Shown: positions 28,501 through 34,351, counted from the first letter of the stretch. The stretch is DNA of 64,000 nt from Pseudoduganella violacea (GCF_014191875.1 NZ_JACHXD010000015.1:1-64000), one strand, 5' to 3'. The notes: a model not told the origin generated them from the letters alone. Translations and numbers: made by a program.

Positions 28501-31421
28501 TGGATGCGATCCAGGCGATACAAACCGCGAACAAGGCGACGCAAACGAAGAACTCGCGGGTGCAAGCCTTGGCCGCTGCCACAGCCGCCATGCAGGCCGC
28601 CAATATCGCCAACAACGTGGCGCAGAACGGCGTGAACGTGAGCATCAGCCTGACGGCCGGCCACTCCGAGTCGAAGCAGACGCAGACCACGGCCAGCCTG
28701 ACCAACTATGGCAGCGCGCTCACGGCGGGTAACAACCTCAGCATCACGGCCACCGGCGCCGGTAAGGACAGCAACCTCTCCGTTATCGGCAGCGACCTGA
28801 AGGCCAAGGGCGACATCAAGCTCAAGGCCGATAACGCGGTGAACCTGGTGGCGGCGCAGGATACCGAAAGCCAGCACAGCGACAGCAAGAGCATGAGCGC
28901 GGCGGCCGGCATTGGCGCCTCGATCGGCACCAACGGCATGTCCTTCGGCTTCACGGCCAGCGCCAGTCTGGGACGCGGCAAGGAAGACGGCGAAGGCACC
29001 ACGCAGCTGAACAGTTATGTGACAGCGGGCAAGCAGCTGACAATCGACAGCGGTGGTGACACCACGATCAAAGGCGCGGTGGCGAGCGGCGAGCAGGTGG
29101 TCGCCAAGGTGGGCGGCGACCTGAAACTGGAAAGCCTGCAGGATACCGCCAAGTTCGACGCCAAGAATCAGAGCCTGAGCGTGAGCGGCACGGTGGGCAT
29201 GGGCGCCAGCTTCAGCGCCAGCGTCAACCAAAGCAAGATCCACAGCGATTACGCCAGCGTGCAGGAGCAAAGCGGCATCAAGGCCGGCGATGGCGGCTTC
29301 CAGCTCAAAGTCGGCGGCAATACCGACCTGAAAGGGGCCGTGATCAGCGCCACTGCCGCTGGCGCCGCAAGCAGCATTCTCGACACGAAGACCCTGACCA
29401 GCAGCGACATCGCCAACCATGCCGTGACCAAGGCCAGCAGCATAGGCGGTGGCGGCACCATGGGGTCGGCCGGCAGCGGCGACGGCAAAGGCGCCGGTCC
29501 AGGTGGCGTGAACTTGATGAAAACGGCCGGTTCGAAAGTCGATACGCCGATTGCCGTGGCGAGCAACGACAAGAACAGCAGCGTGACCAAGAGCGGTGTA
29601 GGCGCAGGCCAACTGGTGATCCGCGACGATGCTGCGCAGATTGCAGCGACCGGCAAGAGCGCTGCGCAAACGGTGGCTGACCTCAACCGCCAGGTGGAAA
29701 CGGGTGTGGATACCAGCGGCAAGATCGCCAACAACTTCGATAAGAAGGAAGTAGAAACTCAGTTGGCGGTAACAGCCGCGTTTATTCAGACGGCTGCTCC
29801 ATATGCCGCGAAAGTGGTGGGCGATTTCGCACAAGAGAAGCAGACGGCAGCGCTACTCGAGCAAAAGGACTTTGCCCAAAAGGCGATGGAAGCCTGGACC
29901 AAGGGTGACACCGTTGCCGGCGATGCTTACGCAGCCAAGGCCGCTGAAGCAGGTGATGCCGCCGCCAAATGGGGGGATAACGGCATGTATCGCGTTGGCT
30001 TGCACACTGCCGCGCAAGGCTTGATCGGCGGTGCTGCGAGCGGCGGAGCTGGCGCAGTAGGATCCGCTAGCGCGGTTGTGGCAGGCAATCAAGGCCAGCA
30101 AATAGGCAAGGAATTGGGAGAAGCTGAGGCTAAGCGGCTTGGCTTGGACCAGACAGCTCGCGACAAGCTGGTCAATTCTTATCAGGAAGCGTTTGCCACG
30201 GTGAGCGGTGCCTTGAGTGGATTATTGACATCTGGCGTAACAGGGCAGAGTGGTACAAATGCCTTGGCCAGTGTGACGCAAAGTACGAATACAGCGAGAT
30301 CGGTTGATGTATTTAACCGGCAATTGCATACCAAAGAGATTGACCTGATTGGCAAGCTGGCCAAAGAAAAAGCCAAGGAGGTATGCCGCGATAAAGCGTG
30401 TGAGGCTAAGGCGGAAGTAATATTTTCCGATGCGCTGGAGCGTACAGCCAAGGGCTGGGTTGACGAGAAAGAGTACGCAAAGAATCAGGCGTATTTCCAA
30501 GCACTGTTGCAAGCATCGTCGCATGAAGATAGTAATGGCATGCGCGGTGGCTTGCGTGATTTCCTCGAGTTGCAACGGTTGGCGGAAGAAATGCTCACGC
30601 CGCATGTAGGAAGTACCATTTTAGTACGTGGTCAACCCGCGAAGGGGGATGATGCAGAGCAGACGTATTTTAGTGCCACCAGTCGTCAACGCGCCGACTC
30701 ATCCCTGAATGATGTTTTAGGCATGCAGCCTCCTGCACCTGTAGTTCCCGGCGTGGAGTATCGGAATAAAAATCGCCTGGAGCAATTTGCTGTTCGTAAC
30801 GGAAACACAGAGCCTATCTATCCTGTGGAAGAGTTGCTGCTTGGTAGTGCCGTTGGTAACCGCGTGACGCAGACACTCGGCCGTATGGCACAATCATTGG
30901 ATGTGTTGCTTGCCGGAAAAGTTGCAACGTCGGCTGCGGGTAACATTAGTGCGCGAAAGGTCACGGAAGAGGGAATTGCACTTCGTCTCACTTCTTATGA
31001 AGAGAGTTTACTCGCGAAGATGAATACAACGTCGAGTTATGCCGTCCAGGGAGAGTTGCGGGAATTTGTTGCAGAAAGCTACTTCATGCGTAACGGTTTT
31101 GCGCGGTTGGAAGGAAAATGTGGCAGCGGAAACTGCTTTGATGGTGTGTTTATCAAGGGAGATACTGTATATATTAATGAGGTTAAGCCACTTAACGCGA
31201 ATAACTCCATTAAATTAAGTGGGCCTGATGCCGCAACCGGATTGAAAACGCAGATGTCGAAGTCGTGGGTGGAAAATGCTATTCAAAGATTAGAGCAATC
31301 GAGTAATGCTCAGGCCGTCGAAACGGCAAAAGTAATTAATAAGGCTATGGCTGAAGGGAGGCTTGTGAAGATGGTTACTGGTGTCGATGGAAAGGGAATG
31401 ACCCTTATTAAGGTTGAATGA
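16587..31421 (+). CDS. CdiA/FHA-like two-partner secretion exoprotein with nuclease tip
   Basis: 4944 residues from the ATG at 16587; the open frame reaches back into tpsB, but this start gives the extended signal peptide (ESPR: MNKLRYRLIFNKHRGQFMVV, then a hydrophobic core at ~49-71). Order: TPS secretion domain (~70-320, with VANPAGIAVNGGGF near 180); first haemagglutinin repeats; a Gly/Asn/Thr linker (~446-522); a large FHA-1 region built from ~193-residue super-repeats (to ~2680); a non-repetitive, receptor-binding-like segment (~2870-3150); a second Gly/Ser/Asn-rich linker (~3195-3355); FHA-2 repeats (~3400-4260); a pretoxin region; and a C-terminal PD-(D/E)XK-like nuclease (~4780-4944). 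It should be displayed on the cell surface and deliver its tip to neighbouring cells. No canonical VENN is found; VDVFNRQLH at 4573 takes that place. The last ~1 kb is AT-rich, suggesting an exchanged tip. Confidence 0.92.
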   Translation: MNKLRYRLIFNKHRGQFMVVHELTRSHGKSPGEGTPAGELALEAWPWPALRSLGLSLLAAFGVLLCGSAMAQIIADPRAPGQQRATVLNTANGVLQVNVQTPSAAGVSRNSYVQFDVPSSGAVLNNSRVNVQSQIGGWVQANPWMAEGSARVILNEVNSNNASQIRGFLEVAGPRAEVVVANPAGIAVNGGGFINVSRATLTTGAPIVNDGRLDGYSVQRGLISIDGAGLDASRTDYTALIARAVALNGRLWAQQLQVTTGANQVKEAGGAALAQAGEGAAPGYAVDVAQLGGMYANKIFLVGTEKGVGVRNAGEIGAAAGDLVVTSEGRLENSGKLLATQQAQLAANTLGNSGTISGDAGLQLKTGALVNSGKINSAAQARIEVQGEIDNRQGSVQAQRLELSSGGALLNAQGKIVQTGATGLDIKSASLDNRNAGMLGMPVADGASGNAGTGNGTGNTGGTGSSGETGSNNNSNNGSANSGNNGNNGSNGTGTGTGPTPGTGAGQDGGNGKPVPPPLPSGVIRVAQALNNDGGTITAGGEVNLDTGNLDNAGGKLVLNSLSARGRDFSNRKGMLSVLRGVTIRSQQFSNEEGKLLAGGLFDAQLGSMLNGQGLLQAGQLALTAEQSLSNAQGVIRQTGTGAGQLSVAGQLNNDKGMFESAGNLDLAAGTLSSKTGKLNVLGDLRIKSGTASLEDGSVTVAGSATLRTAELQNAGGAISAGKDLSIDSAALGNQTGKLVAAATVRIHADGMLDNATGHIQSGQDMQLKASGSFDNHSGRLEALGTGSSLKLEAAAILNQSGQILNSGTGESSLFSQGALDNGGQIAVNGKLAATAQTVINATDASMTSAQDMALAVGRKLDNSGNIASGGKLGFQGSSAELRNGNTFLAQGDIRVEAGRVDNTAGRLATADGGTGSIQLHADELQNRAGLIQAQGKASLDLKNNLENAAGQIRSVGDMALMAGGRVNNDGGQLEVGGKDSGLQLSAEVVTNRSGRILNVGTGDSSILGRTEIVNNGTIGVNGQLSMTGMRFNNQQLGVVSTQGALQLEISHLLDNAGSISSVGMLNYHAAGASLLNHGRIVAEGGARFEIDYLSNDGAALAVTGAGRWLSAKVSGLSNIGGQITSAGGLGFNVAGAAINRKGVIQAQDGVQLKVGERLDNQDGAVEALGQSASLAVHSGSIGNDKGRIVNLGTGNSVVGADKEIINGGLIGAKNDLSVSAATVVNSVAGQISSSQALALTATVKLDNAGAISSGARLTLGQASADVVNRGSIVAAGDAAISAAHLDNRGGQIATVKDSKADMLLSAQNLSNQGGAIFTDRSARLKIGSDLDNSKGVIQAGQDLQVAAAGKLDNSAGVLEALGASGKIEVQAQSLENAAGRIVSLGQGASRVVAEADLHNAGLIASKGQLEVGAQTARNEQGATIAADGAMRLSVHGQLDNAGLINTQASLSMAEAGVTLNNSGQISAAGKVQLDGRHLNNDGGLIASAKGGGADLLLGGESLSNRQGKILADGQLGASFTGAVQNENGAMQGISGVALTAGGALGNKAGVIEAAGAGAALDVKARSITNETGRIVNVGSGAASVSAQEQLLNSGMVTGNGSLQVAAAALDNKMGAILASAGKMELAIGQRMDNAGTVNSKSTLTLSGPAASVSNGGQIVADGALAMRVDRLVNDGGQIATAKNSGADVSLQAQELSNRKGSIVADGSATLALSGGMENSQGLLQAVRDLKLTAAGAVVNNAGVMEATGAASTLQLQAGALESLDGRIVNVGSGDSKVSAEQSLVNSGLIGGNGALALAAGKLDNRSGGSISAATGMEMTVREAMLNAGLITSGGGFTLSAAGAGVGNSGQIVSGAKATLAAAALDNSGGKIVTLRDSGSAIALNAASIVNRNGQILADGGASLTVAGALDNSQGTLQAMHGLRISSGGLLSNIGGVIESSDAVNTLVLQAQAIDNGTGRIVNVGTGDTSISAQDYVRSNGLIAGNGQLSVQAQTLQQQAAGVLSGVGDVELGISQKLDNAGAISSGGQLRLDQAAAGVRNSGNMSARGPVLLHAADVSNDGGQIATLKGGGAHIVLDTGSLSNQGGNILADGNANVSASGNLNNNTGKLQAQGALTASAGATLSNNAGLIEIAGGAATLTVQGQAIVNAGGRIVNAGSGHTSLDAQTSLNNSGAIAGNGSLQIGAASLQNAAPGMISAGGALELAVRQQLDNLGGAISSGGTLNFNQAGASFSNSGKLISAAQATVIANTVNNDGGQIATVNNSGADIVLRGQSVSNRGGKVVADGRASLDSGSGLDNSGGTIHAGRDLDVAVASTLSNHGGTLEAAGAAARLDLRAVQIANGSGRIVNAGSGDTSVSSQGEISSSGQIAGNGQLILTAQSLRNQAGGSIGAGRDLELLVGQQLENQGKIDSNGKLNFNQAGASFSNSGQIASGGEATLIVASINNNGGKISTVKGSGADITLTGAFSNQGGSVLADGKGVYTVSGVLDNSKGTLQAGKDLQLSVSGALANAGGVIETLDTASTLTIGAEAIDNGTGRISNVGTGDTTLTSKGAISSNGAIAANGKLILDGKSLDNQAAGSIAAGKDLDLLLTEKLDNKGKINSGGTLSLKQANATFTNSGQVFAGGKAVIEARNVNNAGGQLGTATGSGADLTLTSQQLNNQDGRIATDRDLSVSTHTVQNAGEMFGGRDLALSMDGDYTQTSGSQRFHSNRDLSLTVTGNITNTATFEAAGKLSLSGNQVTNQAGASIQAQDLVLNAKGNIGNAGEINGQGKLELNSGATLDNTGGIVGGTVKVTVQNLNNTGNAALIGATNDLALGVTGTLNNTDTATLYSSGNLKIDGNGGSTALVNNDSSTIEAGRDLNITAGTIENVRHNVQVERVKTVDETREMHLPSWYQHGDNHERFEASSSNYAPYEVYYINPASILEEEKFVTPDGNLVGRVRFKTQANDSAFFAARSGLRSSYGQRRRINLSDGEQEMYYIWRSDNQLNPDQGGPAEGATQHTGTVTNWGGTTLDFSNQYGNCTSNCVRLVTQPDYLDPATTIQRDRVLALIPEKGKLERTRYAHHTAEEDRLLPGSGPAARIVAGGSANLSASAVNNRYAEILIAGDLVTTAANGVYNESVTLKREHKFDGTYRTGDGSTGVMEERAYSEEYAKIGATIKGKSVTINARNFTNVDVGAGTTGNLLDSIKVIGSGATGASSAAANAGASGANGGSAAGGQANGSGTVNNASGRGNAFGSGIANMLRTLSNAGSSGIQNQSQTGGNANGSGTAGHTGFASDVDGSGVKNGANTAGPASHSGYVNRMGADGRTAEGVAANVALGDIQARAGNSVANAAGAVRGESQQGNAVKIAPGGLFKRNPDASGNVLFETRPQFANHGNWISSDYLLKEIGNDHAITQKRLGDGFYEQRMVREQLVQAGRSLQGSGGDDSRYKDLLTSGISVAKQFDLRPGIALTSDQVSRLTSDIVWMESQTVELPDGSTENVLVPKVYLAHLDKDAVKPSGAVVRGDAIEINVSENIVNQGGVIDGGKGRTVLIAKQDIVNRGGAISGGDVTLQADRDVRNETLTTSRSYANSMASGSYTMLSDQAKIAAAGTLNIKAGQNVSDIGGQITAGSAVITAGKDVNFGTAQTGHTFKSQIGEYVRNESSITHVVSQLNASGNVNISADRNLSLSGTQLGFGGDGKLTANGNVNVASVSNETKLDMHNDASNKVYDKQIHENQMVVGSNVTAGKSLELKAGNATQTGTLNLTASNISGGDAVKLSATGSVNINEAMERHLSDTASHRESKSTFRGKATDTADFSDVNLAIGSSVSGKTVVIDSGKDLNVRGSAIAGEGDVNLSAAGKVDIAAATSTSTEKHHKKVTESGFLSGGGFGISYGTRTTTTDQERDATTQSGQSRSLIGSTGGNLTITAGEALKVGGSDLNAAKDMSLSGKSVTIDPGKDAEKGKFELTRVQDGLTLAIGGTVVDAIQAIQTANKATQTKNSRVQALAAATAAMQAANIANNVAQNGVNVSISLTAGHSESKQTQTTASLTNYGSALTAGNNLSITATGAGKDSNLSVIGSDLKAKGDIKLKADNAVNLVAAQDTESQHSDSKSMSAAAGIGASIGTNGMSFGFTASASLGRGKEDGEGTTQLNSYVTAGKQLTIDSGGDTTIKGAVASGEQVVAKVGGDLKLESLQDTAKFDAKNQSLSVSGTVGMGASFSASVNQSKIHSDYASVQEQSGIKAGDGGFQLKVGGNTDLKGAVISATAAGAASSILDTKTLTSSDIANHAVTKASSIGGGGTMGSAGSGDGKGAGPGGVNLMKTAGSKVDTPIAVASNDKNSSVTKSGVGAGQLVIRDDAAQIAATGKSAAQTVADLNRQVETGVDTSGKIANNFDKKEVETQLAVTAAFIQTAAPYAAKVVGDFAQEKQTAALLEQKDFAQKAMEAWTKGDTVAGDAYAAKAAEAGDAAAKWGDNGMYRVGLHTAAQGLIGGAASGGAGAVGSASAVVAGNQGQQIGKELGEAEAKRLGLDQTARDKLVNSYQEAFATVSGALSGLLTSGVTGQSGTNALASVTQSTNTARSVDVFNRQLHTKEIDLIGKLAKEKAKEVCRDKACEAKAEVIFSDALERTAKGWVDEKEYAKNQAYFQALLQASSHEDSNGMRGGLRDFLELQRLAEEMLTPHVGSTILVRGQPAKGDDAEQTYFSATSRQRADSSLNDVLGMQPPAPVVPGVEYRNKNRLEQFAVRNGNTEPIYPVEELLLGSAVGNRVTQTLGRMAQSLDVLLAGKVATSAAGNISARKVTEEGIALRLTSYEESLLAKMNTTSSYAVQGELREFVAESYFMRNGFARLEGKCGSGNCFDGVFIKGDTVYINEVKPLNANNSIKLSGPDAATGLKTQMSKSWVENAIQRLEQSSNAQAVETAKVINKAMAEGRLVKMVTGVDGKGMTLIKVE
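17925..18150 (+). other. Low-complexity Gly/Asn/Thr/Ser linker inside the exoprotein
   Basis: About 75 codons consist almost only of Gly, Asn, Thr, Ser and Ala and end in KPVPPPLPSG. It breaks the beta-helix between the first haemagglutinin coils and the super-repeat array. The DNA is made of short GGCAAC/GGCACG-type units that could change in copy number by slippage in steps of 3 or 6 bases. Confidence 0.75.
18990..24630 (+). repeat. Tandem array of ~579-bp (193-codon) super-repeats in the exoprotein
   Basis: The motif G-R-I-[VLS]-N-[VLA]-G recurs with its codon start at 18990, 19569, 20145, 20724, 21303, 21882, 22461, 23040, 23622 and 24198. The nine spacings are 579, 576, 579, 579, 579, 579, 579, 582 and 576 bp. 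Each unit also carries the same ordered landmarks: LxNSGxIxGNG, QxLDNAGxIxSGG, NDGGQIAT, SGAD, SNxxGxILADG and LDNSxGxLQA. A unit thus equals about ten beta-helix coils. The last unit breaks off after about 430 bp. Confidence 0.93.
30303..31418 (+). other. CdiA-CT module: variant pretoxin motif and PD-(D/E)XK-like nuclease
   Basis: The module starts at VDVFNRQLH (residue 4573), which sits where VENN-type motifs mark the toxin border in other CdiA proteins and continues with the usual TKEIDLIGKLAKE helix. The last ~165 residues show a nuclease-like core: a helix ELREFVAESYFMRNGF, Asp4852 in CFDGVF and Glu4865-Val-Lys4867 in INEVKPLN. The spacing D-x12-E-x-K fits the PD-(D/E)XK superfamily, so a DNase or RNase activity is inferred. 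The immunity gene follows directly. Confidence 0.7.
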
Positions 31422-31428
31422 GAATAAA

Positions 31429-32256
31429 ATGATCATGTCTAGAGAAAGAAAACTTCAGGCACTACTGGCTGCCTGCGAGGAGAGTAAAGATTTATATTTT
31501 AATTCTTTGATGTATAAGAGAGAGAGGGTTCCAATTGGTGTTGGTCTTTGCTTTTTTGCAAAATACGCTAGAACAAAGGCAAATGTTTCATATTTTATAG
31601 AAAAGGATATTGATTCTTGTAAGCAATTTTTTTATTTAACTAGTCAGCTAATATTGGCTAGTAGTAAGGAAAGAGAGGGTGAAACATTTGAGGTTGGTAC
31701 TTCATTTCTTGGTGCTTTGTTATCTGATAATCTGGAAGTTATCAAAAAATTTTCCATGTTGGAAACAGACGAATTGCTTAAAGAGCGGAATAATCCTCTA
31801 CGGAGCCGTTTTCACGTTCATATGATACAGTTAGCATTGCGAGGCGACGATGAGGCGCTATTGGAGAAAATTGGAAAAATTTCTAAAAACGGAAGAAGGT
31901 CAGATAAGGAAGAGTATGGCAGTGGTAGTGATTTTTATTCACTGTTGATAAAGCGGGATAAAGATGCTTTGGAGAATTTAATTCAAAATAAGCACGCCTA
32001 TATAAAAAGTAGCGAGCCTCTGGATGAGGAATTTATGTCATACCTAGGTGCGCTAGAAACGAAATTATGCTGGCTAAGAGATATTCCGGTAAAAATCAAC
32101 CATCCTCTGATACCAATGGATTTGATGCCAATTAGGCCATTGGATCAATATGATGATGTATACGATTTTTTAAAGCCGGAATGGGTTCCGCCTAAGCAAG
32201 GAATGTTGGCAGATGCTGCCCGATGGATAAAGGATAAAGTTGGTATAAGAAAGTAA
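31429..32256 (+). CDS. Imm49-family immunity protein (cognate)
   Basis: 275 residues from the ATG at 31429; a TTG at 31414 and an ATG at 31435 are alternatives. The sequence follows the proteobacterial Imm49 pattern: FAKYARTKANVSYFIE near the N-terminus, then LLSDN, a FYSLLIKRD segment and the closing PLDQYDDVYDFLKPEW. It starts 7 bp after the toxin stop, so it is almost certainly the immunity partner that blocks the nuclease tip in the cytoplasm. The gene is strongly AT-rich, unlike the chromosome backbone. A paralogue follows at 32577. Confidence 0.85.
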   Translation: MIMSRERKLQALLAACEESKDLYFNSLMYKRERVPIGVGLCFFAKYARTKANVSYFIEKDIDSCKQFFYLTSQLILASSKEREGETFEVGTSFLGALLSDNLEVIKKFSMLETDELLKERNNPLRSRFHVHMIQLALRGDDEALLEKIGKISKNGRRSDKEEYGSGSDFYSLLIKRDKDALENLIQNKHAYIKSSEPLDEEFMSYLGALETKLCWLRDIPVKINHPLIPMDLMPIRPLDQYDDVYDFLKPEWVPPKQGMLADAARWIKDKVGIRK

Positions 32257-32478
32257 GAATTGGTATTGGTTTTTGAAATGGCAAGTTATGCACTTGCTGA
32301 GAAATTTAGAGTACGGCTGCAAGCGAACTCTTGGACACCAAAAACTCTAAGCTGGGTACCACTACTCACTAATGCACGGAATGTGCATTGGATTTAAGCC
32401 GCGTAATACTGTCTGCCGAGTGGGTAAAGGCACTAAGTGCCGTCTTGCAAAGTCAGGTTTAGATGGGGCCGAGGTTGA

Positions 32479-32580
32479 AAAAAATTACAGAGAAGGAAAA
32501 TAAAAGAGGGAGCGTTAAGCTTGATTGGTGTGAATGACAAAGGCATGACGGCGATCAAGGTTGGAGGAAATAAAGAATGA
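32479..32580 (+). pseudogene. Tail of a displaced CdiA-type toxin
   Basis: In the frame that ends with TGA at 32578-32580 the last codons read EGALSLIGVNDKGMTAIKV plus five residues. This matches the end of the intact toxin (EGRL..TGVDGKGMTLIKV). The frame is closed by a stop at 32476, so only about 33 codons remain. As in the intact locus, the stop overlaps or touches the start of an Imm49 gene. It is the relic of an older toxin tip. The preceding part of the gap (32257-32478) shows no further toxin similarity, only a small hairpin (AATGCAC/GTGCATT, 32371-32389). Confidence 0.75.
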
Positions 32581-33392
32581 CTGAAATGACTAGGCAAGAG
32601 GGACTCCGCAATATTATTCTTATGCACGAGGAAATTTATGAGAATGATGTAGTTATGCTGTTGCGTGGAAAATGTCAAGGAAAAGGTGTGACTTTACTAT
32701 CCTTGGCTACGCATATAAAAGCAAAAGCCATCTATTCTTATTTTGTGGAGAACGATTTAAAGAAAAGTAAGCAGTATTTCCATCTTTCTGCCAAATTGGC
32801 TTTGGCTAGCTTTGGCGAAAATGAAGGGGCTAGTTTTGGCAGCGGAAGATGGTTTTTGACGGCTCTTTTTTCCGACAATAAAAATCTAATTGATGAATAT
32901 GCTTTTTTGAGAAATTATGATTTCATTCAAGAACATGAGAACCCAGCATCAAGCCTTTTTTATGTTCATTTGATACAGTTGGCTATTTTAGGTAATGATG
33001 AAGGTGTTGAAAAAAAGATTGCTATTTTTGAGAAGCAGAAGAACAATAGGATGAAAAATGTAAGCGATTTAGGTTTTTACTCATTGCTTATAAATCGCGA
33101 TAAATTTTCTTTAGAAAAATTAATTTCAGGGAAGCATGCAAATATTAAAAGTGCTGACCCTGTAGATGAGGATTTTCTATCTTATATCGGAGCTTTGGAA
33201 ACAAAATTGTGCTGGATGAGAGGTTTGAACGTGGAAATAGATCATAATTTAGTGCCAATGGGATTAATGCCGATTAGGCCTCTGGGTCAATATGATGATG
33301 TATATGATTTTTTAAAGCCAGAATGGCTTCCTCCCAAGCAGGGTATGCTCGCAGATGCTGTTCGATGGATAAGAGGTGAAATTGGGATATAA
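32577..33392 (+). CDS. Imm49-family immunity protein (orphan paralogue)
   Basis: 271 residues. It starts at the ATG at 32577, overlapping the relic toxin stop as ATGA, with GGAGG ten bases upstream. It shares the whole layout of the first Imm49 protein. The C-terminal ~60 residues are nearly the same (ALETKLCW, then MPIRPL.QYDDVYDFLKPEW and PPKQGMLADA.RWI), whereas the N-terminal half is well diverged. It would protect against the toxin type whose tail precedes it, and so is probably retained as resistance to neighbouring strains. Confidence 0.85.
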   Translation: MTEMTRQEGLRNIILMHEEIYENDVVMLLRGKCQGKGVTLLSLATHIKAKAIYSYFVENDLKKSKQYFHLSAKLALASFGENEGASFGSGRWFLTALFSDNKNLIDEYAFLRNYDFIQEHENPASSLFYVHLIQLAILGNDEGVEKKIAIFEKQKNNRMKNVSDLGFYSLLINRDKFSLEKLISGKHANIKSADPVDEDFLSYIGALETKLCWMRGLNVEIDHNLVPMGLMPIRPLGQYDDVYDFLKPEWLPPKQGMLADAVRWIRGEIGI

Positions 33393-33445
33393 GAAAATTT
33401 TGAGAATTTGATAATTTTCAGAATTTAAATAAAAGCTGCGAAAAA

Positions 33446-33691
33446 ATGATAGATAAACACGTAGTTAAAGTTATTGTGGATTTTGCTATTTTTTTAGAAT
33501 TTGCAGATCAAGACACCGTTGACGCAGATGCCGCAATGGCTGCCTTAGAGCAACTTTCTGCCGAGCTGCAAAAAGCGCCAGATAATGTTAAGGCTGATTT
33601 GACCAAGTCCTTCCATGATATATCCCACGAGTATGGACCGAGGGCTGGGTTTGTCACAGATTTGGCCCCAATACTAGGTCTTGTGGAATAG
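33446..33691 (+). CDS. Small acidic protein, candidate orphan immunity protein
   Basis: 81 residues, acidic and mostly helical (FAIFLEFADQDTVDADAAMA, then LEQLSAELQKAPDNVKADL). There is no signal peptide and no clear ribosome-binding site. I do not recognise a named family. Its place between two immunity genes of a CDI island, its size and its AT-rich composition suggest a further immunity protein. The evidence is positional only. Confidence 0.5.
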   Translation: MIDKHVVKVIVDFAIFLEFADQDTVDADAAMAALEQLSAELQKAPDNVKADLTKSFHDISHEYGPRAGFVTDLAPILGLVE

Positions 33692-33721
33692 AAAAGTATT
33701 TGTCGCTGAAGGTGGCACCGC

Positions 33722-33796
33722 GTCAGCCCAGAAGTGAGTGGCAGCGACTTGACCTCCTCCACCAACATGGACTTTTCCGGCAACAGCGTGCGGTAG
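33722..33796 (+). pseudogene. Scrap of a haemagglutinin (FHA) repeat
   Basis: The frame from 33722 to the TAG at 33794-33796 contains GSDLTSSTNMDFSGNSV. The intact exoprotein has GSDLNAAKDMSLSGKSV near 28360; by hand alignment about 42 of 57 bases agree. The scrap is GC-rich while the surrounding DNA is AT-rich. It is probably left from an earlier exoprotein gene or a recombination point between cassettes. The remaining ~95 bp to the next gene show nothing recognisable. Confidence 0.55.
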
Positions 33797-33891
33797 TAAG
33801 GCTAGCTTTGTCCTATCTTCCAATATGAAATTATGTATGCAATGCGTGATTCCTCTGGCTTTCGATTCTCGCAGCATTTTTCCCCCGAAAC

Positions 33892-34311
33892 ATGACGGAC
33901 TACCTGACCACGCAAGAACGTCAAGATATCGATAGCGAGCTTCATCTTCTTGCTGCCCTGGCTTACGGCATGAACCTGGGTGCTATTTGGTGTCAGACTA
34001 AACCAGCAGCCTCGCTACCTTGGCGAAAATCAGCGTTTCTCTACATTCTTCGAAATCTGCTGGAACAGAATAAAGTAAAGATAGGTCGTGGGGGAGGGAT
34101 CGTCGACGGCAGCGCGGAGGAAATATGCAGGCTGTTTGACTTGGCCTGGCCGTCGTGGCAGGAATTCGATGATGATGAATTTGTCACCGTGCTTCCATAT
34201 CAAATTGCCGGCGACTCCAGTTGGCGTACCCATTATTGGACTCCTGGTGACGCCGTATGGATTGATAGCTCAGGAGCCGAGTCGTGGTCAATCGATGCAG
34301 AGATAGGATAG
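33892..34311 (+). CDS. DUF596-like protein, candidate orphan immunity protein
   Basis: 139 residues. The order LGAIW (near 30), a hydrophobic FLYILRNLLEQNKVKIG segment, DGSAEEICRLFDLAWPS and a closing PGDAVWID follows the DUF596 pattern as I remember it, a family often found beside CdiA and other polymorphic toxins. No toxin precedes it here. It ends 40 bp from the convergent araC-type gene and marks the right border of the island. Confidence 0.55.
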   Translation: MTDYLTTQERQDIDSELHLLAALAYGMNLGAIWCQTKPAASLPWRKSAFLYILRNLLEQNKVKIGRGGGIVDGSAEEICRLFDLAWPSWQEFDDDEFVTVLPYQIAGDSSWRTHYWTPGDAVWIDSSGAESWSIDAEIG

Positions 34312-34351
34312 GCGGCGCCCGTCACCCAGCGCCACCTATCCTGGCTAGAAC

